Below, piece by piece: positions 34,199-42,630 of a DNA stretch of 64,000 nt (position 1 is the first letter of the stretch; every line of letters begins with the position of its first letter). The stretch lies in assembly GCF_004923205.2 (NCBI RefSeq), contig NZ_SELD02000064.1, positions 1 to 64,000 on the forward strand, read 5' to 3'. Source of the stretch: Paracoccus aeridis. Its GTDB lineage: Bacteria > Pseudomonadota > Alphaproteobacteria > Rhodobacterales > Rhodobacteraceae. The translations under genes were made by a program, and so were the position numbers. Below the pieces are notes generated by a model. That model saw nothing but the letters and a program-made list of their open reading frames with translations. It did no database searches and had not been told where the DNA came from.

Positions 34199-34509
34199 TG
34201 AGCGCCTTCGCCGCCGCCGTCGGCGCGCTCTTTGCAGACCAGAACGTCGGCCGGGATGCGGTCTACATCGCCGACGGCGGCACGCCCGTCCTGGTGCGCG
34301 TCGTCGCCCGGCGTGCCGATGCGGTCACCGACTTCGGCGACGCGCGGCTCTGGTCCGAGACCACCCGAATCGACCTGCGCGTCGCCGAGGTGGCGAACCC
34401 GCGTCCCGGCGATAGGATCGAGATCGATGGGGACGCCTTCCTCATTCAGGGCGAGCCCGTCCGTGACCGCGAGCGGCTGGTCTGGACCGTCGACCTGCGC
34501 CCGGCGTGA
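34198..34509 (+). CDS. head-tail joining protein (lambda gpFII-like)
   Basis: A 103-residue protein starts in the previous stop (TGATG). Features are A-V-Y-I-A-D-G-G-T-P-V-L-V-R-V and R-P-G-D-R-I-E-I-D-G-D-A-F-L-I-Q-G-E-P-V-R-D, a compact beta barrel as in the gpFII/phage-attachment family. It should form the ring that receives the tail. The order gpD, gpFII, gpZ-like, gpU, gpV agrees with lambda. Confidence 0.82.
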   Translation: MSAFAAAVGALFADQNVGRDAVYIADGGTPVLVRVVARRADAVTDFGDARLWSETTRIDLRVAEVANPRPGDRIEIDGDAFLIQGEPVRDRERLVWTVDLRPA

Positions 34510-35144
34510 CCGCAATGAAACTGAAGCTCGACATCGATCCCGACATCGTAGCCATGATGGCGGCCGAGGTCGCGGCGGGGGAACGCGCGGTCTCGGCCGC
34601 CATGCGCGGGGCCGGCACCGGGTTGAAGTCGGCGTGGCGGTTGCAGATCACCGGCGCGGGGCTCGGCCCCCGGCTCGCCAATTCGATCCGGAGCCAGAAC
34701 TTCCCGAGGTCGGGCGAGAGCCTGGATGCGGCAGCGCTGGTCTGGTCGAAGGCCCCGGTCATCGTCGGCGCGCATGACACCGGCCCGCTGATCCGCTCCA
34801 AAGACGGCTTCTGGCTGGCGATCCCTCTGCCCGCCGCAGGCAAATCCCTGCGCGGCGGCAGGATCACGCCCGGCGAATGGGAACGTCGCCGTGGCCTGCG
34901 CCTGCGCTTCGTCTATCGCCGCACCGGCCCGAGCCTGCTGGTGGCCGAGGGACGGCTGAACACGAAGGGCCAAGCGGTGGTGTCGCGCTCGAAGACCGGA
35001 CGCGGCAAGGTCACCGCGCCAATCTTCCTGTTGGTGCCGCAGGTCAAGCTGCCGAAGCGGCTGGACCTCGCGCGGAATGCAGATCGGGCATTGGACAGCG
35101 TGCCGGGGCTGATCGTGGCGAATTGGGTGGAGGCGAAGATTTGA
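34506..35144 (+). CDS. DUF6441 protein, probable gpZ-type tail completion protein
   Basis: The GTG at 34506 overlaps the preceding stop (GTGA); an ATG at 34515 is an alternative. This 212-residue protein has an N-terminal helix (G-E-R-A-V-S-A-A-M-R-G-A-G-T-G-L-K-S-A-W-R) and then T-G-P-L-I-R-S-K-D-G-F-W-L-A-I-P. I recognise the DUF6441 pattern. By position it corresponds to lambda gpZ, which completes the tail top. It is the last late gene before the reversed chromate operon. Confidence 0.8.
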   Translation: MTAMKLKLDIDPDIVAMMAAEVAAGERAVSAAMRGAGTGLKSAWRLQITGAGLGPRLANSIRSQNFPRSGESLDAAALVWSKAPVIVGAHDTGPLIRSKDGFWLAIPLPAAGKSLRGGRITPGEWERRRGLRLRFVYRRTGPSLLVAEGRLNTKGQAVVSRSKTGRGKVTAPIFLLVPQVKLPKRLDLARNADRALDSVPGLIVANWVEAKI

Positions 35145-35167
35145 TCCGCGCCATGACAAGATCGGCT

Positions 35168-36535
35168 TCATGTCAAGCCCACAGACGCCAGCGCGACACC
35201 GGCCAGCGCACAGCCCGCAAGGACCGTCACGGCGCCCAGCCTGAAGCGGAACACCGCCACAAGCGCGGCAAGCACCAGTGCCGCAGCCGCGAGGTTCACC
35301 GTCGACCAGACGGGCACATCCAGATCGAGGCCGTACGCTGTAACGGTCCGCACCTCGTCGAAGACGACATGCAGACCGAACCAGACGGCAAGGTTCAGGA
35401 TGACGCCCACCACGGCCGCGGTGATGGCGGTCAGGGCGGCGGTCAGCACTGCGTTGTCGCGCAGACGCTCGATGAAGGGCGCGCCGAGGAAGATCCACAG
35501 GAAGCAGGGAACGAAGGTCACCCACGTCGTCAGCAGCCCGCCGAGCGTTGCCGCCATCAGGGGCGACAGGCCGCTCGCCTCGCGGAAAGCACCCATGAAG
35601 CCCACGAATTGCGTCACCATGATCAGCGGGCCGGGCGTGGTCTCCGCCATCCCGAGCCCGTCCAGCATCTCACCGGGAGCAAGCCAGCCGTAGTTCTGCA
35701 CCGCCTCCTGTGCGACATAGGCCAGCACCGCATACGCGCCGCCGAAGGTCACCACGGCCATGACGCTGAAGAAGCCCGCGATCTGCGAAAACACGTTCTC
35801 TGGCCCAAGTACCGCGAACAACAGTCCAACCGGCGCCAGCCAGAGCGCGAGGAACACCCCAGAGATGCGAAACGCCCAACCCCGGTTGACCTGCGTGTGA
35901 TCAGGCGATTCCTCGCCCAGCAGCGTATCGGCGTCGTCGACCTGGACCTTGCCGACCTTGCCGTGTCCGCCGCCGCCATGGAATGCTGGCAAGCCCGCCC
36001 GCGCGCCGAAGAACCCGATCAGGCCAGCCACGAGGATGATGAGCGGGAACGGAATGGCGAAGCCGAAGATCGCCACGAACGAGGCCGCGGCGATGGCGAC
36101 CATCGCACCGTTCTTCAGCGCGCGCGATCCGATGCGGATGACCGCCTGCACCACGATGGCCAGCACCGCGGCTTTGAGCCCGAAGAAAAGCGCCTCGACC
36201 GGTCCGACATTGCCGTAGAGCGCGTAGATCCAGCTGAGTGCCATGATCGCCACGACGCCGGGCAGCACGAACAGGACGCCCGCGATGATGCCGCCGAGCG
36301 TGCGATGCATCAGCCAACCGATGTACACGGCGAGCTGCATCGCTTCCGGACCCGGCAACAGCATGCAGTAGTTGAGCGCGTGCAGGAACCGCTTCTCGCC
36401 GAGCCAGCGCTGCTCCTCGACGAGGATACGGTGCATGAGCGCGATCTGCCCGGCCGGACCGCCGAAGCTCAACAGGCCGATGCGGGCCCAGATGCGGGTG
36501 GCCGCAGCCAGCGTGGGGTACGCGCGGTCCTGCAT
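35168..36535 (-). CDS. chrA: chromate efflux transporter ChrA
   Basis: The start at 36535 overlaps the chrB stop as ATGA; a longer open frame is shadow. The product has 455 residues in two homologous halves with about ten membrane segments. The N half has L-L-S-F-G-G-P-A-G-Q-I and L-L-P-G-P-E-A-M-Q-L. The C half has V-V-T-F-G-G-A-Y-A-V-L and T-T-P-G-P-L-I-M-V. These are the repeated CHR signatures of proteins that expel chromate. The gene points left, against the surrounding late operon, and ends 23 bases from the DUF6441 stop. It is clearly a cargo gene. Confidence 0.93.
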   Translation of the reverse strand: MQDRAYPTLAAATRIWARIGLLSFGGPAGQIALMHRILVEEQRWLGEKRFLHALNYCMLLPGPEAMQLAVYIGWLMHRTLGGIIAGVLFVLPGVVAIMALSWIYALYGNVGPVEALFFGLKAAVLAIVVQAVIRIGSRALKNGAMVAIAAASFVAIFGFAIPFPLIILVAGLIGFFGARAGLPAFHGGGGHGKVGKVQVDDADTLLGEESPDHTQVNRGWAFRISGVFLALWLAPVGLLFAVLGPENVFSQIAGFFSVMAVVTFGGAYAVLAYVAQEAVQNYGWLAPGEMLDGLGMAETTPGPLIMVTQFVGFMGAFREASGLSPLMAATLGGLLTTWVTFVPCFLWIFLGAPFIERLRDNAVLTAALTAITAAVVGVILNLAVWFGLHVVFDEVRTVTAYGLDLDVPVWSTVNLAAAALVLAALVAVFRFRLGAVTVLAGCALAGVALASVGLT

Positions 36536-37356
36536 CAGTCTGCCTTCGGCTTGTTGGTGGGCCAGTTGTGGGTCTCGTCGGTGGCGTCCCGCGCCCAGCG
36601 GAAGAAGGCGTCGTAGAGCAGCATCCCGGCCTCCAGCTGCTCCAGATCGTCGGAATACATCCGCGACAGGCCGAGCGACGCGGCAAGCAGCCCAGCGGCC
36701 TCGGGCGCAAGGTCGAGCCGGGCGGTATCGGCGCCGCGCACGATTGTCGCGAGCCGGTCGAGCGCGGGAATGCTCAGGCCGAACTCGGCCAGCATCACGT
36801 CGAAGGTGCAAAGGTCGCCCCTGTGGCTCCAAAACACGCCTTCGATGTCGAAGGGCGAAGCGTTGTAGCGTTCGGCGACGCCGATCACCTCGGCGGGCGC
36901 GACGAACAGGATGATCGCGCGGGGATCGAAAAAGCGCCGGATCAGCCATGGGCACGCAATGCGGTCGATCTTGGGGCGCGAGCGGGTGACCCAGATGGTG
37001 CGGCCCTGCGCGTCGCGCGCGGGCAGCTTCGACGGATCGATCAGGGGCAGGCCGGCGGAGCGCCAGGCCTCGAATCCGCCCTCGAGATATTCCGAGGCGC
37101 AGCCCTCGGCGCGAAGCCAGGCGGCAGTGCCCTGACTGCGCCGGTGACCGGCCTGACAAACGGTGATCGAAGGCTGGCCGCCGAGCTGTGGCGCGAGGGC
37201 GGCGAGCGCCTGGTCGTCGACCCGGACAGCACCTGGGAGCAATCGTGGATCGGCGGCGAAATCTTCCTCGGACCGAACGTCGAGCAGAAGCGGTGCGCGC
37301 GGGGTTCCGATGATGCGGATGAGCTTGTCGAACGAAATGGCATTGGGCGCAGGCAT
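36535..37356 (-). CDS. chrB: rhodanese-ChrB domain chromate resistance protein
   Basis: In this 273-residue protein, residues 8-110 are a rhodanese domain with active-site cysteine 67 (T-V-C-Q-A-G-H-R-R-S). Residues about 120-270 match the ChrB C-terminal domain (W-V-T-R-S-R-P-K-I-D-R-I-A-C-P-W-L-I-R-R-F, then F-D-V-M-L). Classic ChrB regulators have a different N-terminal domain, so this fused form may be an effector more than a chromate sensor. A GGAGGAA ribosome site precedes the start. It is cotranscribed with chrA. Confidence 0.88.
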   Translation of the reverse strand: MPAPNAISFDKLIRIIGTPRAPLLLDVRSEEDFAADPRLLPGAVRVDDQALAALAPQLGGQPSITVCQAGHRRSQGTAAWLRAEGCASEYLEGGFEAWRSAGLPLIDPSKLPARDAQGRTIWVTRSRPKIDRIACPWLIRRFFDPRAIILFVAPAEVIGVAERYNASPFDIEGVFWSHRGDLCTFDVMLAEFGLSIPALDRLATIVRGADTARLDLAPEAAGLLAASLGLSRMYSDDLEQLEAGMLLYDAFFRWARDATDETHNWPTNKPKAD

Positions 37357-37439
37357 GTGCGTTCCTCCGTCGCCGGGGTTGAACAGGAACGCGATCTTCG
37401 GCTGGCGCCTCGTGGGGAGCTCGCAATCCCCATAGGTCC

Positions 37440-37468
37440 AGTTACCGGAAACGCTCAGAAACTGTCAA
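37440..37468 (-). promoter_or_regulatory. putative promoter of chrB-chrA
   Basis: On the minus strand a perfect TTGACA (-35) lies at 37468-37463. Seventeen bases on, GTAACT (37445-37440) is only a weak -10. It is 84 bases before the chrB start, in the 170-base gap that separates the cassette from the next tail gene. The -35 match is good, the -10 poor. Confidence 0.4.
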
Positions 37469-37526
37469 GAATTGCAAAGGTCCAGCTGCCCATGTTCGGG
37501 CGCTTCGGACATCGAAGAGACCCTCC

Positions 37527-37946
37527 ATGCCCACCCCTCGCGAAACCATCCTCACCGCGCTGCACGCGCGGCTCTCGGCGCTGCCCGCCACCGCTCTCCG
37601 CGGCGAGGTGCTGCCCGAGCGCGTGCCGGCCGAGGGCCTGCTGATCCAGCGCGACGGGGAGCCGGGGGAGCCCGAGGTCACGCTCTCGCCGCTCCGCTAC
37701 CACTATCAGCATCGCGCCGAGATCGAGGCGATCGTGCAGGGTGCGGACCGAGACACCGCCTTCGACACGCTGACCGCCAGTATCGGCGCAGCGCTCGTCG
37801 CCGACCGCACGCTGGGCGGGCTCTGCGATTGGGTCGAGGCGGAAGCCGCGCGCCCGGTCGATCTGCCCGTCGAGGGCGCGGCCAGCCTGAAGGCCGCCGT
37901 GATCCCGGTGGTGCTGCACTATTCCACGGCCGACCCACTCGGCTGA
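37527..37946 (+). CDS. tail terminator protein (gpU-like)
   Basis: This 139-residue protein reads P-R-E-T-I-L-T-A-L-H-A-R-L-S-A-L-P and later Y-H-Y-Q-H-R-A-E-I-E-A-I-V-Q-G. Proteins like it are sometimes mislabelled acyl-CoA transferase in databases. Its size, alpha/beta make-up and position before the tail-tube gene fit the lambda gpU ring that stops tube growth. Late-operon transcription must pass, or restart after, the reversed chrBA insertion to reach it. Confidence 0.75.
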   Translation: MPTPRETILTALHARLSALPATALRGEVLPERVPAEGLLIQRDGEPGEPEVTLSPLRYHYQHRAEIEAIVQGADRDTAFDTLTASIGAALVADRTLGGLCDWVEAEAARPVDLPVEGAASLKAAVIPVVLHYSTADPLG

Positions 37947-37970
37947 TCCCGACAACCCGAGGAGAACACC

Positions 37971-38912
37971 ATGGCACGAGCCCAAGGGGCGCGGGCGCAG
38001 ATGGCGCTTGCGTTCGAGACGACCTATGGAACGCCGCCCGCCAGCGGCTTCACTCGCATGCCCTTCGCCAGCACGTCGCTGGGGGCCGAGCAGCCACTGC
38101 TGAACTCGGAGCTCTTGGGCTACGGCCGTGACCCGCTGGCGCCGATCAAGGATGCGGTAACGGCCGACGGCGATGCCGTGGTGCCGCTGGACGCAGAGGC
38201 CTTCGGCTTCTGGCTGAAGGCGGCGTTCGGGCCACCCACCACCACGGGCGCGGAGGCCCCGTTCAGCCACGAGTTCCAGTCGGGGTCCTGGACGCTGCCC
38301 AGCTTGTCGATCGAGACCGGCATGCCGGAGGTTCCGCGCTATGCGATGTATTCCGGCTGCGTGCTCGACCAGATCACCTGGCAGATGCAGCGCTCGGGGC
38401 TGTTGACGGCAACGGCGCGGCTGGTGGCGCAGGGCGAGACGGTGGGCACGACAACCGGCGCCGGGACGCCTGCCGCGCTGGAGTTGAAGCGGTTCGGCCA
38501 CTTCAACGGGGCGATCACCCGGAATGGGACCGCCCTCGGCAACGTGGTCTCGGCCGAGATCACCTACGCCAACAACCTCGACCGGATCGAGACGATCCGC
38601 TCGGACGGACGTATCGACGGCGCGGACCCGTCCATCGCCGCGCTCAGCGGCCGGATCGAAGTGCGCTTCGCCGACCAGACGCTGGTAACGCAGGCGATCA
38701 ACGGCCAGGCCTGCGAGATGGAATTTGCCTACAGCCTGCCCTCGGGCGAAAGCTTCACCTTTACCGTGCACGCCGTCTACCTGCCGCGTCCGCGCATCGA
38801 GATTTCCGGGCCGCAGGGCGTTCAGGCGACATTCGACTGGCAGGCCGCGCGCGACAGCGTCGTCGGCCGGATGTGCACCGCCACCCTCGTGAACGACGTG
38901 GAGACCTATTGA
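37971..38912 (+). CDS. major tail tube protein
   Basis: This 313-residue protein begins A-Q-M-A-L-A-F-E-T-T-Y-G-T-P-P and continues beta-rich with an immunoglobulin-like C-terminal half (V-Q-A-T-F-D-W-Q-A-A-R-D). This is the siphovirus tail-tube pattern (lambda gpV/TTP). A tube made of stacked hexamers is expected. GAGGAG stands before the start. The stop overlaps the chaperone start (TGATG). Confidence 0.85.
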   Translation: MARAQGARAQMALAFETTYGTPPASGFTRMPFASTSLGAEQPLLNSELLGYGRDPLAPIKDAVTADGDAVVPLDAEAFGFWLKAAFGPPTTTGAEAPFSHEFQSGSWTLPSLSIETGMPEVPRYAMYSGCVLDQITWQMQRSGLLTATARLVAQGETVGTTTGAGTPAALELKRFGHFNGAITRNGTALGNVVSAEITYANNLDRIETIRSDGRIDGADPSIAALSGRIEVRFADQTLVTQAINGQACEMEFAYSLPSGESFTFTVHAVYLPRPRIEISGPQGVQATFDWQAARDSVVGRMCTATLVNDVETY

Positions 38913-39367
38913 TGCTGACGCTTGATCTGACGAACGCGCCGCGCTGGCATGACTTGGCGCCCGGCGTCCGGGTGCAGTTGCGACCGCTGACCACCGCGCT
39001 GATGGTGGCGACCCGCAGCGATCCCGCCGTCGAAGCGGTGCCCGAGGAGGCTTCCGACGAAGAGCGGGCCGTCGCCTTCGCCAAGGCGCTGGCGCGGCGG
39101 GCGGTGCTCGCCTGGGAGGGTATCGGCGACGCCGACGGCAATCCCATCGACCCAAGCCCCGAGGCCATCGACGCGCTGCTCGATGTCTGGCCGATCTTCG
39201 AGGCGTTCCAGCTGACCTACGTCTCGAAGGGCCTGCTGCTGGAACAGGAAAAAAACGGCTCCGCGCTCTCGCCGAATGGTCCTTCGGCGGGGGCGACCGA
39301 TACTGCGAGGGTTGCGAACCCTGCGGAGCCAGCGCGCAAACCTGCCCGGACTGCCCGGCGCGGCTGA
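38912..39367 (+). CDS. tail assembly chaperone, short form (gpG-like)
   Basis: This 151-residue protein in the 0 frame begins M-L-T-L-D-L-T-N-A-P-R-W-H-D. It sits between tail tube and tape measure, where lambda has gpG. The sequence after the slippery site at 39250-39256 is low complexity in this frame (A-N-P-A-E-P-A-R-K-P-A-R). The other frame carries a conserved domain there. The short form should wrap the tape measure during tail assembly. Confidence 0.8.
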   Translation: MLTLDLTNAPRWHDLAPGVRVQLRPLTTALMVATRSDPAVEAVPEEASDEERAVAFAKALARRAVLAWEGIGDADGNPIDPSPEAIDALLDVWPIFEAFQLTYVSKGLLLEQEKNGSALSPNGPSAGATDTARVANPAEPARKPARTARRG

Positions 39368-39606
39368 ACCGGCCCCTGACGCATGAAGGCTGGCAGGTCT
39401 GGGACTTGGTCGGCCGTCTCGGCGGGCAGCTTCGCGTGCTGCCCGGCGCCGTGATCGGCTGGGACCTTTCGGCGGCGCTGGCGCTCGGGAACGCGCTCGG
39501 CGTGCCGCCGCTCGCAATGGCCGAACTTCTTCCCGTGATCGAGGCGGTCATGGTCGCCAAGCTCAACGAACAGATGGATCACTCCTATGGCGGAAAAACG
39601 GGTTAG
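38912..39606 (+). CDS. tail assembly chaperone, -1 frameshift fusion (gpGT-like)
   Basis: If ribosomes slip back one base on A AAA AAC (39250-39256), reading continues in the -1 frame to 39606, giving about 231 residues. The extension has a cysteine-rich part (Y-C-E-G-C-E-P-C-G-A, then C-P-D-C-P-A-R) and W-D-L-V-G-R-L-G-G-Q-L-R-V-L-P-G-A-V-I-G-W-D. I recognise this as a DUF7697-type domain. It ends 20 bases inside the tape-measure gene. This is the lambda gpG/gpGT arrangement. Confidence 0.75.
39250..39256 (+). promoter_or_regulatory. -1 ribosomal frameshift slippery site A AAA AAC
   Basis: The heptamer is in the correct phase for simultaneous slippage: codons AAA (39251-39253) and AAC (39254-39256) preceded by A. 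It lies in a run of seven A within GC-rich DNA, which makes chance less likely. The downstream -1 frame stays open and encodes a conserved domain. Confidence 0.8.
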
Positions 39607-42004
39607 CGTCCGCCTCGCGGCCGTGGGCGGACGCCAGGTGCGCGCCGAGCTGGAGGGTGTCGGCGAGGCCGGGTCGCGCGGCTTCGGACGGCTGAGCCGG
39701 GAGATGGAGGCGGCGAACACGCGGCTCGCCGGTTTCGCGCGCCGGGTGCGTGTGGCGGCTGCAGCTGCGGTCGCTGCCGCCACGGCTGCCGGCGTTGCCA
39801 TGGTCCGCTCCGGCCTGCAGACGGTGGATGCGCAGGCCAAGCTCGCGCAGTCCCTCGGCACAACCGTCGCCTCGATCCAGACGCTGGAGCGCGCGGGTGA
39901 GCTGGCCGGTGTCTCGATGTCCGGTATCGAGCAGGCCACCAAGGATCTGACGCGCCGTCTCAGCCAGGCGGCCGCCGGAACCGGCCCTGCCGCCGACGCG
40001 CTCGACCGGCTGGGGCTCTCGGCCACCGAGCTGATCGCGCTGCCGCTGGACCAGCGTGTGGGTGCGATCAACGCGGCGATCGAGAGCTTCGTGCCCGCTG
40101 CTGAACGCGCTGCCGTCGCGGGTCAGCTGTTCGGCGAGGAAGGCTCCATCGCGATGAGCCGGATCGACACGGCGACGCTGCGCCAGGCGACGGAGGACGT
40201 CCTAGCCTTCGGAGTGGTTGTCTCCGAGCAGGACGCCGACCAGATCGAGCGGACGAACGACGCCATCTCCCGGCTCGGTCTGATCTGGCGCGGGCTGTCG
40301 AACCAGCTGGCCGTCGCCGCGGCACCGGCGCTCGAAGCCGTCGCCAACGCCATGGCGGCGGTCGCCAGCCGCACCGGCCCGCTCGGCATCGCCATCCGCG
40401 GGCTCTTTGACAACATCGGCCGCCTGACGACCTACGCCGCCACCTTCGCCGCGTTCCTCGCGGGACGTTGGGTCGCCGGCATGGCCGCCGCGGCGCTCTC
40501 TGTCCGTGGACTCGCCACCGCGCTCGTCGTCCTGCGCGGCGCGCTCATCCGCACCGGCATCGGCGCGCTGATCGTCGGCGCGGGCGAGCTTGTCTACCAG
40601 TTCACCCGTCTTGTCTCCGGCGCGGGCGGCTTCAGCGAGGCGATGTCGCTGCTGAAAGACGTCGCGGTCGAGGTCTGGGAACGCATCAAGATGGGCGCGG
40701 CGGCGGCGGGCGCGGCCGCCACTGCGATGTTCTTCGACCTGAAGGCGGACGCCGCCTCCGGAATGCAGAGCGCCATCGAAAGCGTCGTGGCGTTCGGCAA
40801 CACGGCGGCGAACACCTTCGAGGGCGCCTTTGAGGCGATCAAGGCGATCTGGGGCCTGCTGCCCGCCGCCATCGGCGATATGGCGTTCCAGGCGGCCAAC
40901 AGCCTGGTCGACGGCGTCGAGGCGATGCTGAACGGCGTGGTCTCGCGCATCAACGGCTTCATTGGCGGGATCAACCAGGGGCTGGAAGCGCTCGGGTCCG
41001 AACGGCGTATCTCGCTGGTGCCCGACCTCGACCTCGGCGAGATCGAGAACCGCTTCGAGGGTGCGGCCAGTGCTGCCACGACAGCGGCGCAGACGGCCTT
41101 CGACCGGGCCTTCCAGGACAACCCGCTCACCGCGCCCGATCTCGGCCTGACCGAGGCGGCGAACAGGGCGCTCGAGTCCACGAACCTCTATCGCGGCGCC
41201 GCGCGCGATCTGGCCGAAGGGGCGCGCGCCCCGCTGGAAAGCTGGCAGGCGCTGCGGGATGCGGTGCGCGGCACCGACGAGGACGGCGCAGATGCTCTGG
41301 CCGAGGCCACGGCCGCGGCGGAGCGGTTCGAGACCGCGCTCGACGGCGCCGGACAGGCCGCAACCGATGCCGGCGCTGCCGCAGGCGCGGCGGCTGCCGC
41401 CGCTGAACCTGACGCCGAGGCGACCGTCACCAGCTGGCGGGCGGTCACGGCGGCGCTGTCGGATTACGCCAGCAAGGCCCGCGAGATCGGCGGCGACATC
41501 GGTCAGAGCCTCGTCGGCGCTTTCCAGTCGGCCGAGAACGCCGTCGGCCAGTTCGTGAAGACCGGCAAGCTAAACTTTCGAGACCTCGTCACCTCGCTGC
41601 TCGCCGATCTCGCCCAGCTGGCGGCGCGGCGCTTCATCCTCGGTCCCATCGCCAACGCGCTTTCGGGCGCACTTGGTGGCGCGGGCGGGATCTTCGCCAA
41701 TATCTTGCACGCGGGCGGCATGGTCGGATCGTCCGGCCCCTCGCGCATGGTCCCGGCCATGGCCTTCGCCGCCGCGCCCGGGATGCATGGCGGTGGCGTG
41801 GCCGGGCTTCGCCACGACGAGGTGCCTGCGATCCTGCAGCGCGGCGAGCGTGTGCTCTCCCGGCGTGAGGCACAGAGCTTCGGCACGGGCGGCGGGATCA
41901 ACGTCACCATCATGGCGCGCGACGCCGAGAGCTTCCGGCAATCCCGCACGCAGGTCGCGGCGGACATCGCCCGGGCGGTCTCGCTCGGCCGAAGGGGCAT
42001 GTGA
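39587..42004 (+). CDS. tape measure protein
   Basis: This 805-residue protein has long helical, alanine-rich stretches, a hydrophobic middle (R-G-L-A-T-A-L-V-V-L-R-G-A-L) and the typical end H-A-G-G-M-V-G and H-D-E-V-P-A-I-L-Q-R-G-E-R-V-L-S. That end is common to phage tape-measure proteins of this group. Its length should set tail length, roughly 120 nm by the usual 1.5 angstrom per residue rule. The start lies 20 bases before the end of the frameshift extension. Confidence 0.93.
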   Translation: MAEKRVSVRLAAVGGRQVRAELEGVGEAGSRGFGRLSREMEAANTRLAGFARRVRVAAAAAVAAATAAGVAMVRSGLQTVDAQAKLAQSLGTTVASIQTLERAGELAGVSMSGIEQATKDLTRRLSQAAAGTGPAADALDRLGLSATELIALPLDQRVGAINAAIESFVPAAERAAVAGQLFGEEGSIAMSRIDTATLRQATEDVLAFGVVVSEQDADQIERTNDAISRLGLIWRGLSNQLAVAAAPALEAVANAMAAVASRTGPLGIAIRGLFDNIGRLTTYAATFAAFLAGRWVAGMAAAALSVRGLATALVVLRGALIRTGIGALIVGAGELVYQFTRLVSGAGGFSEAMSLLKDVAVEVWERIKMGAAAAGAAATAMFFDLKADAASGMQSAIESVVAFGNTAANTFEGAFEAIKAIWGLLPAAIGDMAFQAANSLVDGVEAMLNGVVSRINGFIGGINQGLEALGSERRISLVPDLDLGEIENRFEGAASAATTAAQTAFDRAFQDNPLTAPDLGLTEAANRALESTNLYRGAARDLAEGARAPLESWQALRDAVRGTDEDGADALAEATAAAERFETALDGAGQAATDAGAAAGAAAAAAEPDAEATVTSWRAVTAALSDYASKAREIGGDIGQSLVGAFQSAENAVGQFVKTGKLNFRDLVTSLLADLAQLAARRFILGPIANALSGALGGAGGIFANILHAGGMVGSSGPSRMVPAMAFAAAPGMHGGGVAGLRHDEVPAILQRGERVLSRREAQSFGTGGGINVTIMARDAESFRQSRTQVAADIARAVSLGRRGM

Positions 42005-42630
42005 TGGCGTTCCATGAGGTCCGGTTTCCGGACAACATCAGCCGGGGCGCGCGGGGCGGGCCCGAACGGCGCACCCAGATCGTCGAACTGGCGTCGGGTG
42101 ACGAGGAGCGCAACGCCAGCTGGGCCAACTCGCGCCGCCGCTACGATGTCGCCTACGGCATCCGCCGCGCGGACGATCTCGCCGCCGTTGTTGCCTTCTT
42201 CGAGGCGAGGAACGGCCGCCTGCATGGCTTCCGATTCAAGGACTGGGGCGATCACAAATCCTGCCTGCCTTCGGGAGCACCGGCCCCGACAGACCAGGTG
42301 ATCGGCACTGGCGACGGTGCGACGACGACTTTCCAGCTGGTCAAGCACTACGCTTCGGGCGGCCAGTCGTGGGTGCGAACCATCACCAAGCCGGTCGGGG
42401 GCTCGGTCACCATCGCCCTGAATGGCGCGCCGCAAGGGTCCGGCTGGTCCGTCGACACCACGACCGGCGTCATCACCTTCACCACCGCGCCGGGTTCCGG
42501 CGTCGCGATCACCGCAGGCATCGAGTTCGATGTCCCGGTCCGCTTCGACACCGACGCGCTCGACGTGACGCTCGACCTCGAACGGCTGGGCTCGATCACC
42601 TCCATCCCGCTTCTGGAACTGCGCCGATGA
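42004..42630 (+). CDS. DUF2460 distal tail protein (GTA gp12-like)
   Basis: This 208-residue protein has F-H-E-V-R-F-P-D-N-I-S-R-G-A-R-G-G-P and A-F-F-E-A-R-N-G-R-L-H-G-F-R-F-K-D-W, signatures of DUF2460. Its homologue in the Rhodobacter gene transfer agent (gp12) is the distal tail protein linking tube and baseplate. The ATG at 42004 sits in the tape-measure stop. It opens the GTA-like block. Confidence 0.92.
   Translation: MAFHEVRFPDNISRGARGGPERRTQIVELASGDEERNASWANSRRRYDVAYGIRRADDLAAVVAFFEARNGRLHGFRFKDWGDHKSCLPSGAPAPTDQVIGTGDGATTTFQLVKHYASGGQSWVRTITKPVGGSVTIALNGAPQGSGWSVDTTTGVITFTTAPGSGVAITAGIEFDVPVRFDTDALDVTLDLERLGSITSIPLLELRR

Noticed and set aside
36536..37426. Extended 752-codon version of ChrA reaching 37426
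   Set aside because: The extra N-terminal part is the chrB gene read in the wrong frame. The ATGA junction at 36535 marks the true chrA start.
37527..37946. Acyl-CoA transferase
   Set aside because: Proteins like this are sometimes given that name, but it is too short, lacks the catalytic residues and sits in the gpU position.
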